The notes under the pieces were generated by a model, which saw nothing but the letters and a program-made list of their open reading frames with translations, had not been told where the DNA came from and ran no database searches. Made by a program: the position numbers and the translations under genes. Positions 32,657 through 42,873 of a stretch of 64,000 nucleotides of DNA are shown here, piece by piece. Each line of letters begins with the position of its first letter. Within the stretch, counting starts at the first letter, position 1. Origin of the DNA: Oxalobacteraceae bacterium (GTDB lineage Bacteria; Pseudomonadota; Gammaproteobacteria; Burkholderiales; Burkholderiaceae_D); assembly GCA_030698225.1 (NCBI GenBank), contig JAUYNR010000016.1, forward strand, positions 1-64,000, written 5' to 3'.

Positions 32657-32707
32657 ATGTTCGATATGCACGTTGGTCGCCGGCAGCTGCACCGGTGCGC
32701 CGGATGA
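32657..32707 (+). CDS. Short upstream open frame coupled to yejA
   Basis: A 16-residue frame, MFDMHVGRRQLHRCAG, preceded by GGGAG six bases before its ATG. Its TGA overlaps the yejA ATG (ATGA), while yejA itself has only a weak ribosome-binding site. This is the arrangement of a translational-coupling leader. It may also regulate by ribosome stalling; no run of one amino acid is evident. Confidence 0.4.
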   Translation: MFDMHVGRRQLHRCAG

Positions 32708-34503
32708 AGAAAATCCTGAATGCCTTATTCTTGTGCGCCGGTTGCCTGCTCGGCGCCGACGTCTTGGCCGCGCCTGCGTTTTCGCTGTATGACACGCCGC
32801 GCTATGGGGCCGATTTTACCCATTTCGATTATGTCAATCCGGCCGCCCCCAAGGGCGGCGAGCTGTTCCTGGCCAATCCAGACCGGCGCACCAGTTTCGA
32901 CAAGTTCAATCCGTTTTCGATGAAGGGCGTCGCCGCCGCCGGCGTTTCCAGCCTGATGTTCGAGACCCTGACGACCGCATCCAGCGACGAAGTGGCGACC
33001 ATGTACGGCCTGCTGGCCGATGATATGGTGCTGGCGCCGGACCGGATGTCGATGACGTTCCGGCTCAATCCACAAGCCCGCTTCAATAATGGCGATCCGG
33101 TGCTGGCGGCGGATGTCAAGCACTCGTTCGATACGCTGGTGGCCAAGGGCGCGCCGCAATTCAAGTCGGTGTTTGCCGATGTCAAGCAGTGCGTGGTCAC
33201 CGGCGAGCGCAGCGTGCGCTTCGATTTCAAGAGTCTGAACCATGAGTTGCCGCTGATCGTCGGCAGCGTGCCGGTGTTTTCGCGCAAGTGGGGTGCGGCG
33301 ACCGAATTCGACAAGATCCAGCTGGAGGTGCCGATCGCCTCCGGCCCGTATCTGATCGATAAGTATGACGTCGGCCGCTCGATCAGCTTCCGGCGCAATC
33401 CGTCCTATTGGGCTACCAATCTGCCGTCGCGCAAGGGCATGTTCAATTTCAACCGGATCAATTACCGTTTTTACCAGGATGACGTGGCGCGGCTGGAAGC
33501 GTTCAAGGCCGGCGAGTTCGATGTGGTGGTCGAATACAGCGCGAAGAACTGGGCGCGCAGTTACATCGGGCCGAAGTTTTCCAGCGGCGAGATCGTCAAG
33601 CGCGAACTGACGCATTCCAACGGCGCCGGCATGCAGGGCTTCGTGATGAATCTGCGGCGGGCGCAGTTCCAGGACATCCGGGTGCGGCGCGCGCTGGAGT
33701 TGGCGCTGGATTTCGAATGGATGAACCGGCAATTGTTTTACAGCCAGTACAAACGGATTTATTCGTTCTTCAATAATAGCGAGATGGCCGCCACCGGCCT
33801 GCCGTCGGCGGATGAGCTGACGTTGCTGCAACCGCTGCGCGCCAAGCTCGACCCGGCGGTGTTCGGCCCGGCCCCGCTGCCGCCCGGCACCAATCCGCCG
33901 GCGTCGCTGCGCGCCAATCTGCTGCAGGCCAGGGACTTGCTGCAGCAGGCGGGCTGGAATTATCGCGACGGCGCGCTGCGCAATGCCAGCGGTCAGCCGT
34001 TCGAGTTCGAGATTCTGGACGACCAGTCGGCGATGTCGCGCGTGATCAGCGTGTACGTGCGCAATCTGCAAAAGCTGGGTTTCCAGGTCAAGCAGCGCAC
34101 CGCCGATTATGCGCTGGTGCAAAAACGCCTGGAGGAATTCGATTTCGACATGACCAGCACCCGGTTCCCGGATGTCACCAGCCCGGGCAACGAGATGTTC
34201 GACATGTTCGGCTCCAAGGCGGCCGATCAGCCGGGTTCGAACAATGCCTGGGGGCTGAAGGATGCTGCGGTGGACCGGCTGGTGCAGGCGCTGGTGGCGG
34301 CCAGGACGCGGCGCGAACTGGTGGCTGCGGCGCGCGCGCTGGACCGGGTCTTGCTGCACAAGCATATCGTGGTCACGCACTGGTTTTCATCGACCCACCG
34401 GGTCGCCTACCGCAATCGCTTCGGGATCCCCGCAGTTGCGCCGCTGTATTACCAGGCCGATCCGTATGTGATTTCGAGCTGGTGGCAGGAAAAACCGAGG
34501 TAA
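32704..34503 (+). CDS. yejA: Peptide ABC transporter periplasmic binding protein, YejA-like
   Basis: A 599-residue extracellular solute-binding protein of family 5. The start at ATG 32704 gives a clean Sec signal peptide (KKILNALFLCAGCLLGADVL, cleavage after LAA); the frame could begin at a GTG three codons earlier. The mature region begins APAFSLYDTPRYGADFTHFD and has the family segments VNPAAPKGGELFLA, FRLNPQARFNNGDPVLAADV and AMSRVISVYVRNLQKLGF. YejABEF systems import oligopeptides. The permease gene follows after 111 bases that hold a dispersed repeat, an unusual separation inside such an operon. Confidence 0.92.
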   Translation: MKKILNALFLCAGCLLGADVLAAPAFSLYDTPRYGADFTHFDYVNPAAPKGGELFLANPDRRTSFDKFNPFSMKGVAAAGVSSLMFETLTTASSDEVATMYGLLADDMVLAPDRMSMTFRLNPQARFNNGDPVLAADVKHSFDTLVAKGAPQFKSVFADVKQCVVTGERSVRFDFKSLNHELPLIVGSVPVFSRKWGAATEFDKIQLEVPIASGPYLIDKYDVGRSISFRRNPSYWATNLPSRKGMFNFNRINYRFYQDDVARLEAFKAGEFDVVVEYSAKNWARSYIGPKFSSGEIVKRELTHSNGAGMQGFVMNLRRAQFQDIRVRRALELALDFEWMNRQLFYSQYKRIYSFFNNSEMAATGLPSADELTLLQPLRAKLDPAVFGPAPLPPGTNPPASLRANLLQARDLLQQAGWNYRDGALRNASGQPFEFEILDDQSAMSRVISVYVRNLQKLGFQVKQRTADYALVQKRLEEFDFDMTSTRFPDVTSPGNEMFDMFGSKAADQPGSNNAWGLKDAAVDRLVQALVAARTRRELVAAARALDRVLLHKHIVVTHWFSSTHRVAYRNRFGIPAVAPLYYQADPYVISSWWQEKPR

Positions 34504-34513
34504 TATTGAGATA

Positions 34514-34590
34514 GTGGGAGTATGTGAAAAAATACTGTATTTCCCGCATGAATCATATGCGGACATTGAAATACAATCGGCAGTATTAAA
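34514..34590 (+). repeat. Dispersed ~76-nt structured repeat, copy 6
   Basis: Starts GTGGGAGTATGTG, has a perfect CCGCAT-N5-ATGCGG stem-like centre (34544-34562 region) and ends AATACAATCGGCAGTATT. It lies inside the yej operon between the binding protein and first permease genes. Confidence 0.75.
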
Positions 34591-34614
34591 TCCGGCGCGA
34601 TTCGGAATGGGGCA

Positions 34615-35676
34615 ATGATGAATCTGTGGATGTATATAGCGAAACGCCTGTTGCTGATGCTGCCGACCCTGGTCGGCGTGGTCAGCATCACCTTTGCGGT
34701 GATCCAGTTCGTGCCGGGTGGCCCGGTCGAGCAGGCGCTGATGGAACTCAAGGGCCGTGCCGGCGCGGGTGAGGCATCCGGCGGCGGCGCGGCCGAATAT
34801 CGCGGCCGCCAGGGCATCGACCCGGAGCGGGTAGCCGAGATCAAGGCGCTGTACGGTTTCGACAAGCCGGCGCACGAGCGTTTCTGGCAAATGCTGAAAG
34901 GCTTCGCCAGCTTCGATCTGGGCCAGAGTTTTTACCATCACAAGGATGTCTGGGAACTGGTCAAATCGAAGCTGCCGGTCTCGATCACGCTCGGGCTGTG
35001 GACTTTCTTCCTGACCTATTTCGTCTCGCTGCCGCTGGGGATTGCCAAGGCGATCCGCGAAGGCAGCCGTTTCGACGTGGCGTCGAGCGTGCTGGTGCTG
35101 GTCGGTTATTCGATCCCGGGCTTCGTGCTGGGCGTGTTCCTGCTGGTGATGTTCGGCGGCGGCAGTTTCCTGCAGTGGTTCCCGCTGCGCGGCCTGACTT
35201 CGGACAACTGGGAAACACTGTCGGTGGTCGGGAAGGTGACCGATTATCTGTGGCACATCACGCTGCCGGTGACCGCTTCGGTGGCCGGCTCGTTTGCGGT
35301 GATGACGATGCTGACCAAGAACACCTTCCTGGAAGAGATCCGCAAGCAATATGTGCTGACCGCGCGCGCCAAGGGCTTGAGTGAGAACACGGTGCTGTAC
35401 AAGCATGTGTTTCGCAATGCGCTGATTCCGCTGGTAACCGGTTTTCCGGCCGCCTTCATCGGCGCCTTCTTTGCCGGCAGCCTGCTGATCGAAACCCTGT
35501 TTTCGCTCGACGGCCTGGGCCTGCTGTCGTACGAATCGGTGGTGCGGCGCGATTATCCGGTGGTGATGGGCACGCTCTACCTGTTTACCCTGATCGGCCT
35601 GGTGGTCAAGTTGCTGGGCGACCTGTGCTACATCTGGGCCGACCCGCGCGTACAGTTTGAAAGTCTGAATCGATGA
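34615..35676 (+). CDS. yejB: Peptide ABC transporter permease, YejB-like
   Basis: A 353-residue inner-membrane permease. Hydrophobic segments are seen near residues 10-30, 125-145, 155-180, 215-240, 280-305 and 320-345, with the EAA docking loop VLTARAKGLSENTVLYKHVF near residue 250. The long periplasmic insert after segment 1 (ELKGRAGAGEASGGGAAEYR) is typical of the YejB subgroup. It pairs with YejE, whose start overlaps this stop by four bases (ATGA). Start: ATG 34615 with GGGG upstream; the second ATG at 34618 is equally possible. Confidence 0.95.
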   Translation: MMNLWMYIAKRLLLMLPTLVGVVSITFAVIQFVPGGPVEQALMELKGRAGAGEASGGGAAEYRGRQGIDPERVAEIKALYGFDKPAHERFWQMLKGFASFDLGQSFYHHKDVWELVKSKLPVSITLGLWTFFLTYFVSLPLGIAKAIREGSRFDVASSVLVLVGYSIPGFVLGVFLLVMFGGGSFLQWFPLRGLTSDNWETLSVVGKVTDYLWHITLPVTASVAGSFAVMTMLTKNTFLEEIRKQYVLTARAKGLSENTVLYKHVFRNALIPLVTGFPAAFIGAFFAGSLLIETLFSLDGLGLLSYESVVRRDYPVVMGTLYLFTLIGLVVKLLGDLCYIWADPRVQFESLNR

Positions 35677-36710
35677 CCGCACCTTCCGCTTCCATATCGC
35701 CGGGGCGCCGGATCTGGCTGCGTTTCCGGCAAAACCGCCGCGGCTACTGGAGCCTGATCCTGTTTTGCGGCTTGTTCGGCCTGAGCCTGATGGCCGAACT
35801 GCTGTCCAACGACAAGCCGCTGGTGGCCCGTTACAACGGCGAACTGGTGTTTCCGGTGCTGCAAACCTATTCGGAAAAAACTTTCGGCGGCGACTTCGAT
35901 TCGCCGGCCGATTATCTGGACCCTTTCATCCGCGACCAGTTCAGGAAAAACGGCAACTGGGCGATCTACCCGCCCAACACCTACAGCTTCAACACGCTGA
36001 ATTATTTTGCCGAGTCGCCCAATCCGGCCCCGCCGTCCGGCCAAAACTGGCTCGGCACCGACGACCGCGGGCGCGATGTGAGCGCACGCCTGCTGTACGG
36101 TTTCCGGGTTTCGGTGCTGTTTGCGCTGGCGCTGACCGTTACCGGCGTGCTGCTGGGCATGATTACCGGCGCGGTGCAGGGCTATTTTGCCGGCAAGACC
36201 GATTTGCTGTTCCAGCGCTTCATGGAAATCTGGAGTTCGATGCCGGAACTGTACTTGCTGATCATCTTCTCGTCGATCTTCGAACCCAGCATCAGCCTGC
36301 TGCTGATCTTGCTGTCGTTGTTCGGCTGGATGGGCTTGTCGGACTATGTGCGCGCCGATTTCCTGCGCAACCGCAACCTGGAATACGTGCAGGCGGCGCG
36401 CGCGCTGGGCTTGTCGAATGCGCAAATCATCTGGCGCCATGTGCTGCCCAACAGCCTCACGCCGGTGGTCACCTTCCTGCCGTTTCGCATGAGCGGCGCC
36501 ATCCTGGCGCTGACCAGCCTGGATTTCCTCGGCCTGGGTGTGCCGCCATCGACCCCTAGCCTGGGCGAGCTGCTGGCGCAGGGCAAGAACAATCTGGATG
36601 CATGGTGGATTGCGCTGTCGACCTTCGCGGTGCTGACCATCACCTTGCTGCTGCTGACCAATATCGGCGATGCGCTGCGCAATGCGCTGGACGTGCGGAG
36701 GAAGTCATGA
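35673..36710 (+). CDS. yejE: Peptide ABC transporter permease, YejE-like
   Basis: A 345-residue permease that forms the channel with YejB. A cytoplasmic N-terminus (RIWLRFRQNRRGYWSLILFC) leads to the first membrane segment near residue 30, then a long periplasmic loop with QTYSEKTFGGDFDSPADYLD and NWLGTDDRGRDV (the DDxGRD segment of DppC/OppC-type permeases), and the docking loop YVQAARALGLSNAQIIWRHV near residue 235. The ATP-binding gene starts four bases before its stop (ATGA overlap), so the whole operon is tightly coupled from here. Confidence 0.95.
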   Translation: MTAPSASISPGRRIWLRFRQNRRGYWSLILFCGLFGLSLMAELLSNDKPLVARYNGELVFPVLQTYSEKTFGGDFDSPADYLDPFIRDQFRKNGNWAIYPPNTYSFNTLNYFAESPNPAPPSGQNWLGTDDRGRDVSARLLYGFRVSVLFALALTVTGVLLGMITGAVQGYFAGKTDLLFQRFMEIWSSMPELYLLIIFSSIFEPSISLLLILLSLFGWMGLSDYVRADFLRNRNLEYVQAARALGLSNAQIIWRHVLPNSLTPVVTFLPFRMSGAILALTSLDFLGLGVPPSTPSLGELLAQGKNNLDAWWIALSTFAVLTITLLLLTNIGDALRNALDVRRKS

Positions 36711-38329
36711 GCCTGCTGCAGATACACAATTTGAGCGTGGCGTTCGGCGCCAGCACCGTGGTCGATGATGTCAGCTTCACGATAGCCGCCGGCGAAAAAC
36801 TGGCGATTGTCGGCGAATCCGGCTCCGGCAAGACCGTCACCGCCTTGTCGCTGTTGCGGCTGAACCAGGATGCGCGCTATGCCGGACGGATCGAATTCGA
36901 GGGGCAGGACATCCTGACCCGCTCCGAGGCCGCGATGCGCGCGGTGCGCGGCAAGGACGTGGCGATGATTTTCCAGGAGCCGATGACGGCCTTGAATCCG
37001 CTGTTTACGATCGGTAACCAGATTGCCGAAGTCCTGATGCTGCACGAGGGCATAGGCGCCAAGGCTGCGGCGCTGCGCACCGTCGAGCTGCTCGACAAGA
37101 CCGGCATACCGGAACCGGCGCGCCGGGCCCTGTCGTATCCGCATCAACTCTCCGGCGGCCAGCGCCAGCGCGCGATGATCGCAATGGCGCTGGCCTGCAA
37201 GCCGAAACTGCTGATCGCCGACGAACCGACCACCGCGCTGGACGTGACGATCCAGGTGCAGATCCTGGAGTTGCTGAATCAATTGCAGCGCGAAGAAAAC
37301 ATGGCGGTGCTGATCATTTCGCACGACCTGAATCTGGTGCGCCATTTTGCCGACCGGGTCGGCGTGATGGAACAGGGCCGTCTGGTCGAAATCGCGCCGA
37401 CTGCAGAGCTGTTCGCCGATCCGCGCCAGCCCTACACCCGCAAATTGCTGGCCAGTCGTCCGCAGCGCCGCGTCAATCCGGTGGCAACCGATGCGCCGCT
37501 GCTGCTGGCCGCGCAACAGTTAAGTTGCGCGTTCCAGATCAAACACGGTTGGTTCAGGAAATCACCATTCGTCGCAGTCGACGACGTCACGCTGACGCTG
37601 CAGCAGGGCGAAACGCTGGGCATCGTCGGCGAATCCGGCTCCGGAAAATCGACGCTGGGGATGGCCTTGCTGCGGCTGTCGTCGGCCAGCGTCGAGGGGA
37701 AGATCCAATTCGACGGGCGACCGGTGAGCGCGATGTCGAGCGCGGCGATCCGGCCGTTGCGGGCCAAGATGCAAGTGGTGTTCCAGGACCCGTTCGCCTC
37801 GCTGTCGCCGCGCCGCACCATCGAGCAAATCGTCGGCGAAGGGCTGGCCTTGCACCAGCCGCAACTGGGCGCCGCCGGGCTGCGCGCCGCGGTGCTCGGT
37901 GGCTTGCTCGAAGTCGGCCTGAGCGCCGACATGCTGTCGCGCTATCCGCACGAATTTTCCGGCGGCCAGCGCCAGCGCATCGCGATCGCCCGCGTGCTGG
38001 TGTTGAAGCCGGCGCTGATTCTGCTGGATGAGCCGACTTCGTCGCTGGACGTCTCGGTGCAGCAGCAGGTGTTGCTGCTGCTGGCCGAATTGCAACGCAA
38101 ATACGGGATGGCTTACCTGTTCATCAGCCACGATCTGGCGGTAATTCGCGCGATGGCGCACCGGGTGCTGGTGCTCAAGGACGGCAAGATGCTGGAATCC
38201 GGCCCGACCGAAACGGTGCTGTCGCGGCCCAGCCACCCTTACACGCAGCGCCTGCTGTCGGCTTCGGCTTATGCTATGGGCGTGCACAGTGCGGCGGCGG
38301 GTTTGGAGAGCGCCCCTGCGAAACAATGA
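36707..38329 (+). CDS. yejF: Peptide ABC transporter, dual ATP-binding protein, YejF-like
   Basis: A 540-residue protein with two complete ABC ATPase domains fused in one chain. Domain 1: Walker [14 protein letters not shown] near residue 35, signature [15 protein letters not shown] near 147, Walker [15 protein letters not shown] near 169. Domain 2: Walker [16 protein letters not shown] near 307, signature [15 protein letters not shown] near 420, Walker [15 protein letters not shown] near 442. The frame is open upstream to 36602 but the ATG at 36707 gives the conserved [14 protein letters not shown] start. It closes the yejABEF operon. Confidence 0.96.
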   Translation: MSLLQIHNLSVAFGASTVVDDVSFTIAAGEKLAIVGESGSGKTVTALSLLRLNQDARYAGRIEFEGQDILTRSEAAMRAVRGKDVAMIFQEPMTALNPLFTIGNQIAEVLMLHEGIGAKAAALRTVELLDKTGIPEPARRALSYPHQLSGGQRQRAMIAMALACKPKLLIADEPTTALDVTIQVQILELLNQLQREENMAVLIISHDLNLVRHFADRVGVMEQGRLVEIAPTAELFADPRQPYTRKLLASRPQRRVNPVATDAPLLLAAQQLSCAFQIKHGWFRKSPFVAVDDVTLTLQQGETLGIVGESGSGKSTLGMALLRLSSASVEGKIQFDGRPVSAMSSAAIRPLRAKMQVVFQDPFASLSPRRTIEQIVGEGLALHQPQLGAAGLRAAVLGGLLEVGLSADMLSRYPHEFSGGQRQRIAIARVLVLKPALILLDEPTSSLDVSVQQQVLLLLAELQRKYGMAYLFISHDLAVIRAMAHRVLVLKDGKMLESGPTETVLSRPSHPYTQRLLSASAYAMGVHSAAAGLESAPAKQ

Positions 38330-38401
38330 TTGCTGGCGTTGGTGCTGCGCGTAGCGCAGCCCAACATCCAGTATGAACACTGGTGCTGCTTCAAAAAAAC
38401 A

Positions 38402-38480
38402 GGGGGTATAGTCAATAATATAGTATTTTCCGCAATTATTCATTGCGATATCGAAAATACAGCATTAAGTATATTTGTCG
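38402..38480 (+). repeat. Dispersed ~76-nt structured repeat, copy 7
   Basis: Starts GGGGGTATAGTCAATAATAT, has a perfect CGCAAT-N5-ATTGCG stem and a second stem CGAAAATAC-N8-GTATATTTGTCG. It is one of the best preserved copies, with both stems intact. It lies between yejF and the M48 protease gene. Confidence 0.9.
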
Positions 38481-38521
38481 GATTAAGACGTTGATCCGCC
38501 GCTCGCCAAGGAGAATCAGAG

Positions 38522-39361
38522 ATGAAAAACACCGATGTTGGTATCCTTTCCAGGCCGCTGTGCGCGCTGGCCGCGGCGCTGCTGCTGGCATCCTGCAGCA
38601 CGGTCCAGACTACCGAAGGCGGTACGGTCGGGGTCGGCCGCACGCAACGCATGGCGGTATCGGAGGCGCAGATTGAGCAGGCGGCGCGCCAGCAATATGC
38701 GGAAGTTCTGGCCGATGCGCGCAAGAAGGGCACGCTGAACCGGGATGCCGCGCAACTGAACCGGATTCGCAGCATTTCGAGCCGCCTGATCGCGCAGACT
38801 GCGGTATTTCGCCCTGAGGCGCGCAACTGGCAATGGGAGCAGAACCTGATTACCGCGCCCGAAGTCAATGCCTGGTGCATGCCAGGAGGCAAGATTGCGG
38901 TGTACACCGGCTTGATCGAGAAGTTGCGGATCAGCGACGACGAACTGGCTGCGGTGCTCGGCCATGAAATCGCCCACGCGCTGCGCGAACATGCGCGGGA
39001 GCGGGCGTCGCAGCAGGTCGGGACCGACCTGGCCTCGGCCGGCGCCGAAATCATCGGCTCCATTTACGGCATCGGAGGGCTGGGCAAGGTCGCCAGCACC
39101 GGCTTGCAGCTCGGCATCGGCTTGCCGAATTCGCGCCTGCACGAGACCGAGGCCGACCGCATCGGCGTTGAACTGGCCGCCCGCGCCGGCTATGATCCGC
39201 GTGCCGCGATCAGCCTGTGGCAAAAAATGGCGCAAGTCAGCAGCGGCGCGCCGCCGGAGTTCCTGTCCACCCATCCTTCGCGCGAAAGCCGCATCAGCGA
39301 TCTGACCGAATACGCGCAGCGCGTGATGCCGCTGTTCGAGCAGGCCAGGAAAAAGCGCTGA
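38522..39361 (+). CDS. M48-family zinc metalloprotease lipoprotein
   Basis: A 279-residue outer-membrane-type lipoprotein protease. Residues 1-25 form a lipoprotein signal with lipobox LLASC (Cys25). The zinc site HEIAHALREHARE (HExxH) is near residue 148, with the third ligand Glu in HETEADRIGVELAARAGYDP near 205, and the C-terminal STHPSRESRI motif near 260 is normal for this group. Relatives such as LoiP/YcaL take part in quality control of outer-membrane proteins. AAGGAG precedes the ATG. It stands alone between the yej operon and leuC. Confidence 0.92.
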   Translation: MKNTDVGILSRPLCALAAALLLASCSTVQTTEGGTVGVGRTQRMAVSEAQIEQAARQQYAEVLADARKKGTLNRDAAQLNRIRSISSRLIAQTAVFRPEARNWQWEQNLITAPEVNAWCMPGGKIAVYTGLIEKLRISDDELAAVLGHEIAHALREHARERASQQVGTDLASAGAEIIGSIYGIGGLGKVASTGLQLGIGLPNSRLHETEADRIGVELAARAGYDPRAAISLWQKMAQVSSGAPPEFLSTHPSRESRISDLTEYAQRVMPLFEQARKKR

Positions 39362-39436
39362 TGCCGCGCGCCCGGGCGGGCGACCCTGCCGGCCAAATTT
39401 GCGGTGCGGCATTTGACTTCGAGTCGCGTGCAAATA

Positions 39437-39445
39437 TGGCATAAT
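39437..39445 (+). promoter_or_regulatory. Extended -10 promoter of the leuC operon
   Basis: TGGCATAAT matches an extended -10 (TGN plus CATAAT) 57 bases before the leuC ATG. A TTGACT lies at 39413-39418 but is spaced 21 bases, too far for a standard -35. Confidence 0.4.
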
Positions 39446-39501
39446 CCAACGCTAATTCCTGCATTTACACGCGCATTTACACACTTTCCAGCACTTAAAA
39501 C

Positions 39502-40905
39502 ATGGCCAAGACGCTCTACGACAAACTTTGGGATTCGCACGTTGTACATGCCGGCGAAGACGGTACCACGATACTGTATATCGATCGGCATCTGCTGCAC
39601 GAAGTCACCAGTCCGCAGGCTTTCGAGGGGCTGAAACTGGCCGGGCGCAGGCCGTGGCGGGTGGCCGCCAACCTGATGGTGGCGGATCACAACGTGCCCA
39701 CCACCGACCGCGCCAACGGCATTGCCGACCCGACGTCGCGGCTGCAGGTGGAAACCCTGGACGCCAACGCCGATGAATACGGCCTGACCTACTTCAACAT
39801 GCGCGACAAGCGCCAGGGCATCGTCCACGTGATCGGGCCGGAGCAGGGCGCAACGCTGCCCGGCATGACGGTGGTCTGCGGCGACTCCCACACCTCGACC
39901 CATGGTGCGTTCGGCTGCCTGGCGCACGGCATCGGGACCTCCGAAGTCGAACACGTGCTGGCAACCCAGACCCTGCTGGCGAAAAAATCGAAGGCGATGC
40001 TGGTGCAGGTGGACGGCGCGCTACCGTTCGGCGTCACCGCCAAGGATATCGTGCTGGCCATCATCGGCAAGATCGGCACCGCCGGCGGCAACGGTTACGC
40101 GATCGAATTCGCCGGCTCGACCATCCGCAGCCTGTCGATGGAAGGCCGGATGACGGTCTGCAACATGGCGATCGAAGCCGGTGCGCGCGCCGGCATGATA
40201 GGCGTCGACGACACCACGATCAATTACGTCAAGGGACGGCCGCTGTCCCCGGTCGGCCCGCACTGGGACCGCGCGGTCGACTACTGGCGCACGCTGCATA
40301 CCGATGCCGGCGCCCGCTTCGACCTGGTGGTGACGCTGAATGCCGCCGACGTCAAGCCGCAGGTGACCTGGGGCACTTCGCCCGAGATGGTGGTGTCGAT
40401 CGATGACCGGGTGCCGGACCCGGACCAGGAAAAGGATGCGGTCAAGCGCGATGCAATCGAAAAAGCGTTGGCTTACATGGGCTTGAAACCGAATACCGCG
40501 ATGTCCGACATCCGCATCGACAAGGTCTTCATCGGTTCCTGCACCAATTCGCGCATCGAGGATTTGCGCGCCGCCGCCGCCGTGGTGCGCGGCAAGTATC
40601 GAGCCTCGAATGTCAGGCTGGCGATGGTGGTGCCGGGTTCCGGTCTGGTCAAGGATCAGGCCGAGCGGGAAGGATTGGACAAGATTTTCCGGGATGCCGG
40701 TTTCGAGTGGCGCGAGCCGGGTTGCTCGATGTGTCTGGCGATGAATGCAGACCGCCTGGAGCCGGGCGAGCGTTGCGCGTCGACCTCGAACCGCAATTTC
40801 GAAGGACGCCAGGGGCAGGGCGGCCGCACCCATCTGGTATCGCCCGAAATGGCCGCCGCGGCCGGTATCGCCGGACATTTCGTCGATGTGCGCCTGTTTC
40901 GTTAA
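39502..40905 (+). CDS. leuC: 3-isopropylmalate dehydratase large subunit
   Basis: A 467-residue [4Fe-4S] aconitase-family subunit that, with LeuD, isomerises 2- to 3-isopropylmalate. Visible cluster cysteines are in [10 protein letters not shown] near residue 350 and [10 protein letters not shown] near 410, and the opening [20 protein letters not shown] and [20 protein letters not shown] segments are diagnostic. The first gene of leuC-ecn-leuD-leuB. leuA is elsewhere (24 kb), on the other strand. Length is typical. Confidence 0.97.
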   Translation: MAKTLYDKLWDSHVVHAGEDGTTILYIDRHLLHEVTSPQAFEGLKLAGRRPWRVAANLMVADHNVPTTDRANGIADPTSRLQVETLDANADEYGLTYFNMRDKRQGIVHVIGPEQGATLPGMTVVCGDSHTSTHGAFGCLAHGIGTSEVEHVLATQTLLAKKSKAMLVQVDGALPFGVTAKDIVLAIIGKIGTAGGNGYAIEFAGSTIRSLSMEGRMTVCNMAIEAGARAGMIGVDDTTINYVKGRPLSPVGPHWDRAVDYWRTLHTDAGARFDLVVTLNAADVKPQVTWGTSPEMVVSIDDRVPDPDQEKDAVKRDAIEKALAYMGLKPNTAMSDIRIDKVFIGSCTNSRIEDLRAAAAVVRGKYRASNVRLAMVVPGSGLVKDQAEREGLDKIFRDAGFEWREPGCSMCLAMNADRLEPGERCASTSNRNFEGRQGQGGRTHLVSPEMAAAAGIAGHFVDVRLFR

Positions 40906-40928
40906 TCCACTTATCACTAAAAATCAAT

Positions 40929-41051
40929 ATGAAAAAATTATTCGCCCTGAGCTGTATCGTTTGCATCCTGAGCGCCTGCAACACCATGGAAGGGTTTGGC
41001 AAGGATGTCCAGAAAGTAGGCACCAAGGTTGAGGGTGCAGCGAGGAAATAG
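40929..41051 (+). CDS. Entericidin-like small lipoprotein
   Basis: A 40-residue membrane lipoprotein, [20 protein letters not shown] followed by [20 protein letters not shown]. The lipobox LSAC is near residue 17, and the remaining tail is the EcnA/EcnB pattern (G-x-D-V-Q-K-x-G). It lies between leuC and leuD, a placement common in Burkholderiales genomes. Entericidins are antidote/toxin-like lipoproteins linked to stationary-phase lysis in enterobacteria, but a role here is unproven. It is too short for many gene finders. Confidence 0.85.
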   Translation: MKKLFALSCIVCILSACNTMEGFGKDVQKVGTKVEGAARK

Positions 41052-41059
41052 AGCACATC

Positions 41060-41707
41060 ATGGAAAAATTTACCGTACTCGATGGCCTGGTAGCACCGCT
41101 GGATCGCGCCAATGTCGATACCGACGCCATCATCCCGAAGCAATTCCTGAAATCCATCAAGCGCTCCGGTTTCGGCCCGAACCTGTTTGACGAATGGCGT
41201 TATCTCGATCATGGCGAGCCCGGGCAGGATAATTCCCGGCGTCCGCTGAATCCGGATTTCGTGCTGAACCAGCCGCGTTATCAGGGCGCCGCAATCCTTT
41301 TGGCGCGCAAGAATTTCGGCTGCGGCTCATCGCGCGAACACGCGCCGTGGGCGCTGGAGCAATACGGCTTCCGGGCCGTGATCGCACCGAGCTTCGCCGA
41401 TATCTTCTTCAATAACTGTTACAAGAACGGCTTGCTGCCGATCGTCCTCACCGAGTCGCAGGTGGATCACCTGTTCAATGAAGTCAAGGCATTCCCGGGT
41501 TTCCGGCTGCTGATCGATCTGGAGCAGCAAACGGTGACGACCGCCAATGGCAGCGTCGCGTATCCATTCGATATCGATGCGTTCAGGAAGTACTGCATGA
41601 TCAACGGTCTCGACGATATCGGGCTGACATTGCGCCAGGCCGACACGATTCGTGCTTTTGAAGAGCGCCATATTGCATCCCAACCCTGGCTGGCCAACAC
41701 CATCTGA
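41060..41707 (+). CDS. leuD: 3-isopropylmalate dehydratase small subunit
   Basis: A 215-residue swivel-domain subunit partnering LeuC. Diagnostic parts are [50 protein letters not shown] and [17 protein letters not shown]. It starts 8 bases after the entericidin-like gene, so it is read from the same transcript. Length and motifs are normal. Confidence 0.97.
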   Translation: MEKFTVLDGLVAPLDRANVDTDAIIPKQFLKSIKRSGFGPNLFDEWRYLDHGEPGQDNSRRPLNPDFVLNQPRYQGAAILLARKNFGCGSSREHAPWALEQYGFRAVIAPSFADIFFNNCYKNGLLPIVLTESQVDHLFNEVKAFPGFRLLIDLEQQTVTTANGSVAYPFDIDAFRKYCMINGLDDIGLTLRQADTIRAFEERHIASQPWLANTI

Positions 41708-41761
41708 TGCTTGCATCATTTGTGCCTGTCATTATTTAGCCATTTATAGCAAAGAATCACC

Positions 41762-42832
41762 ATGAAAATTGCAGTCTTGCCGGGTGACGGCATCGGTCCT
41801 GAAATCGTCGAACAAGCGGTATTGATACTCAACGCGCTGGGTGAGTCTTTCGAGATGGAAACCGCGCCGGTCGGCGGCGCCGGTTATGCGGCGCATGGAC
41901 ACCCGTTGCCGGAAGCCACGCTGAAACTGGCGCAAGAGGCCGATGCGATCCTGTTCGGCGCGGTCGGCGACTGGAAGTACGATACGCTGGAGCGCGCGCT
42001 GCGCCCGGAGCAGGCAATTCTCGGCCTGCGCAAAAACCTGAATCTGTTTGCCAATCTGCGCCCGGCCATCCTGTATCCGGAACTGGCTGGCGCATCCACG
42101 TTGAAGCCGGAAGTGGTTTCCGGGCTGGACATCCTGATCATCCGCGAACTGACCGGCGACGTCTACTTCGGCCAGCCGCGCGGCGTGCGTGTATGCCCGG
42201 ACGGCCCGTTCAAGGGCCAGCGCGAAGGTTTCGATACGATGCGCTATGCGGAAGGCGAAATCCGTCGGATTGCCCACGTCGCGTTCCAGGCCGCGCAAAA
42301 GCGCGACAAGCGCCTGACCAGCGTGGACAAGGCCAATGTGCTGGAAACCTTCCAGTTCTGGAAAGACATCGTTACCGACGTGCATCGCGAATATCCGGAC
42401 GTCGCGCTAGACCATATGTATGTGGATAACGCGGCCATGCAATTGGTGCGGGCGCCGAAAAAATTCGACGTCATGGTGACCGGCAATCTGTTCGGCGACA
42501 TCCTGTCGGATTGCGCCGCGATGCTGACCGGCTCGATCGGGATGCTGCCGTCGGCTTCGCTGGACGCCAACAACAAGGGCCTGTACGAGCCGTCGCATGG
42601 CTCCGCGCCCGATATCGCCGGCAAGGGAGTGGCCAATCCGCTGGCCACGATCCTGTCGGCCGCGATGATGCTGCGTTACTCTCTGAACAAGGCGCAGCAG
42701 GCCGACCGGATCGAGGCCGCGGTCAAGGCTGTGCTGGCGCAGGGCTTGCGCACACCGGATATTTACGAGGCGGGGACGCGCAAGGTCGGCACCAAAGAAA
42801 TGGGTGCGGCGGTCTTGCAAGCGCTGCTTTGA
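41762..42832 (+). CDS. leuB: 3-isopropylmalate dehydrogenase
   Basis: A 356-residue NAD-dependent oxidative decarboxylase converting 3-isopropylmalate to 2-oxoisocaproate. Diagnostic segments: [20 protein letters not shown], the [12 protein letters not shown] loop, [14 protein letters not shown], the catalytic [16 protein letters not shown] and [14 protein letters not shown] (Asp ligands), and [10 protein letters not shown] with [20 protein letters not shown]. It completes the leucine genes and is followed 41 bases later by asd. Confidence 0.97.
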   Translation: MKIAVLPGDGIGPEIVEQAVLILNALGESFEMETAPVGGAGYAAHGHPLPEATLKLAQEADAILFGAVGDWKYDTLERALRPEQAILGLRKNLNLFANLRPAILYPELAGASTLKPEVVSGLDILIIRELTGDVYFGQPRGVRVCPDGPFKGQREGFDTMRYAEGEIRRIAHVAFQAAQKRDKRLTSVDKANVLETFQFWKDIVTDVHREYPDVALDHMYVDNAAMQLVRAPKKFDVMVTGNLFGDILSDCAAMLTGSIGMLPSASLDANNKGLYEPSHGSAPDIAGKGVANPLATILSAAMMLRYSLNKAQQADRIEAAVKAVLAQGLRTPDIYEAGTRKVGTKEMGAAVLQALL

Positions 42833-42873
42833 ATAACGGTTGAAATATTTTTGGAATTGCACTTGAGGAAATT

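Noticed and set aside
32725-34380. Minus-strand frame of 551 residues opposite yejA
   Set aside because: Antisense shadow; the plus-strand binding protein has a signal peptide and family motifs.
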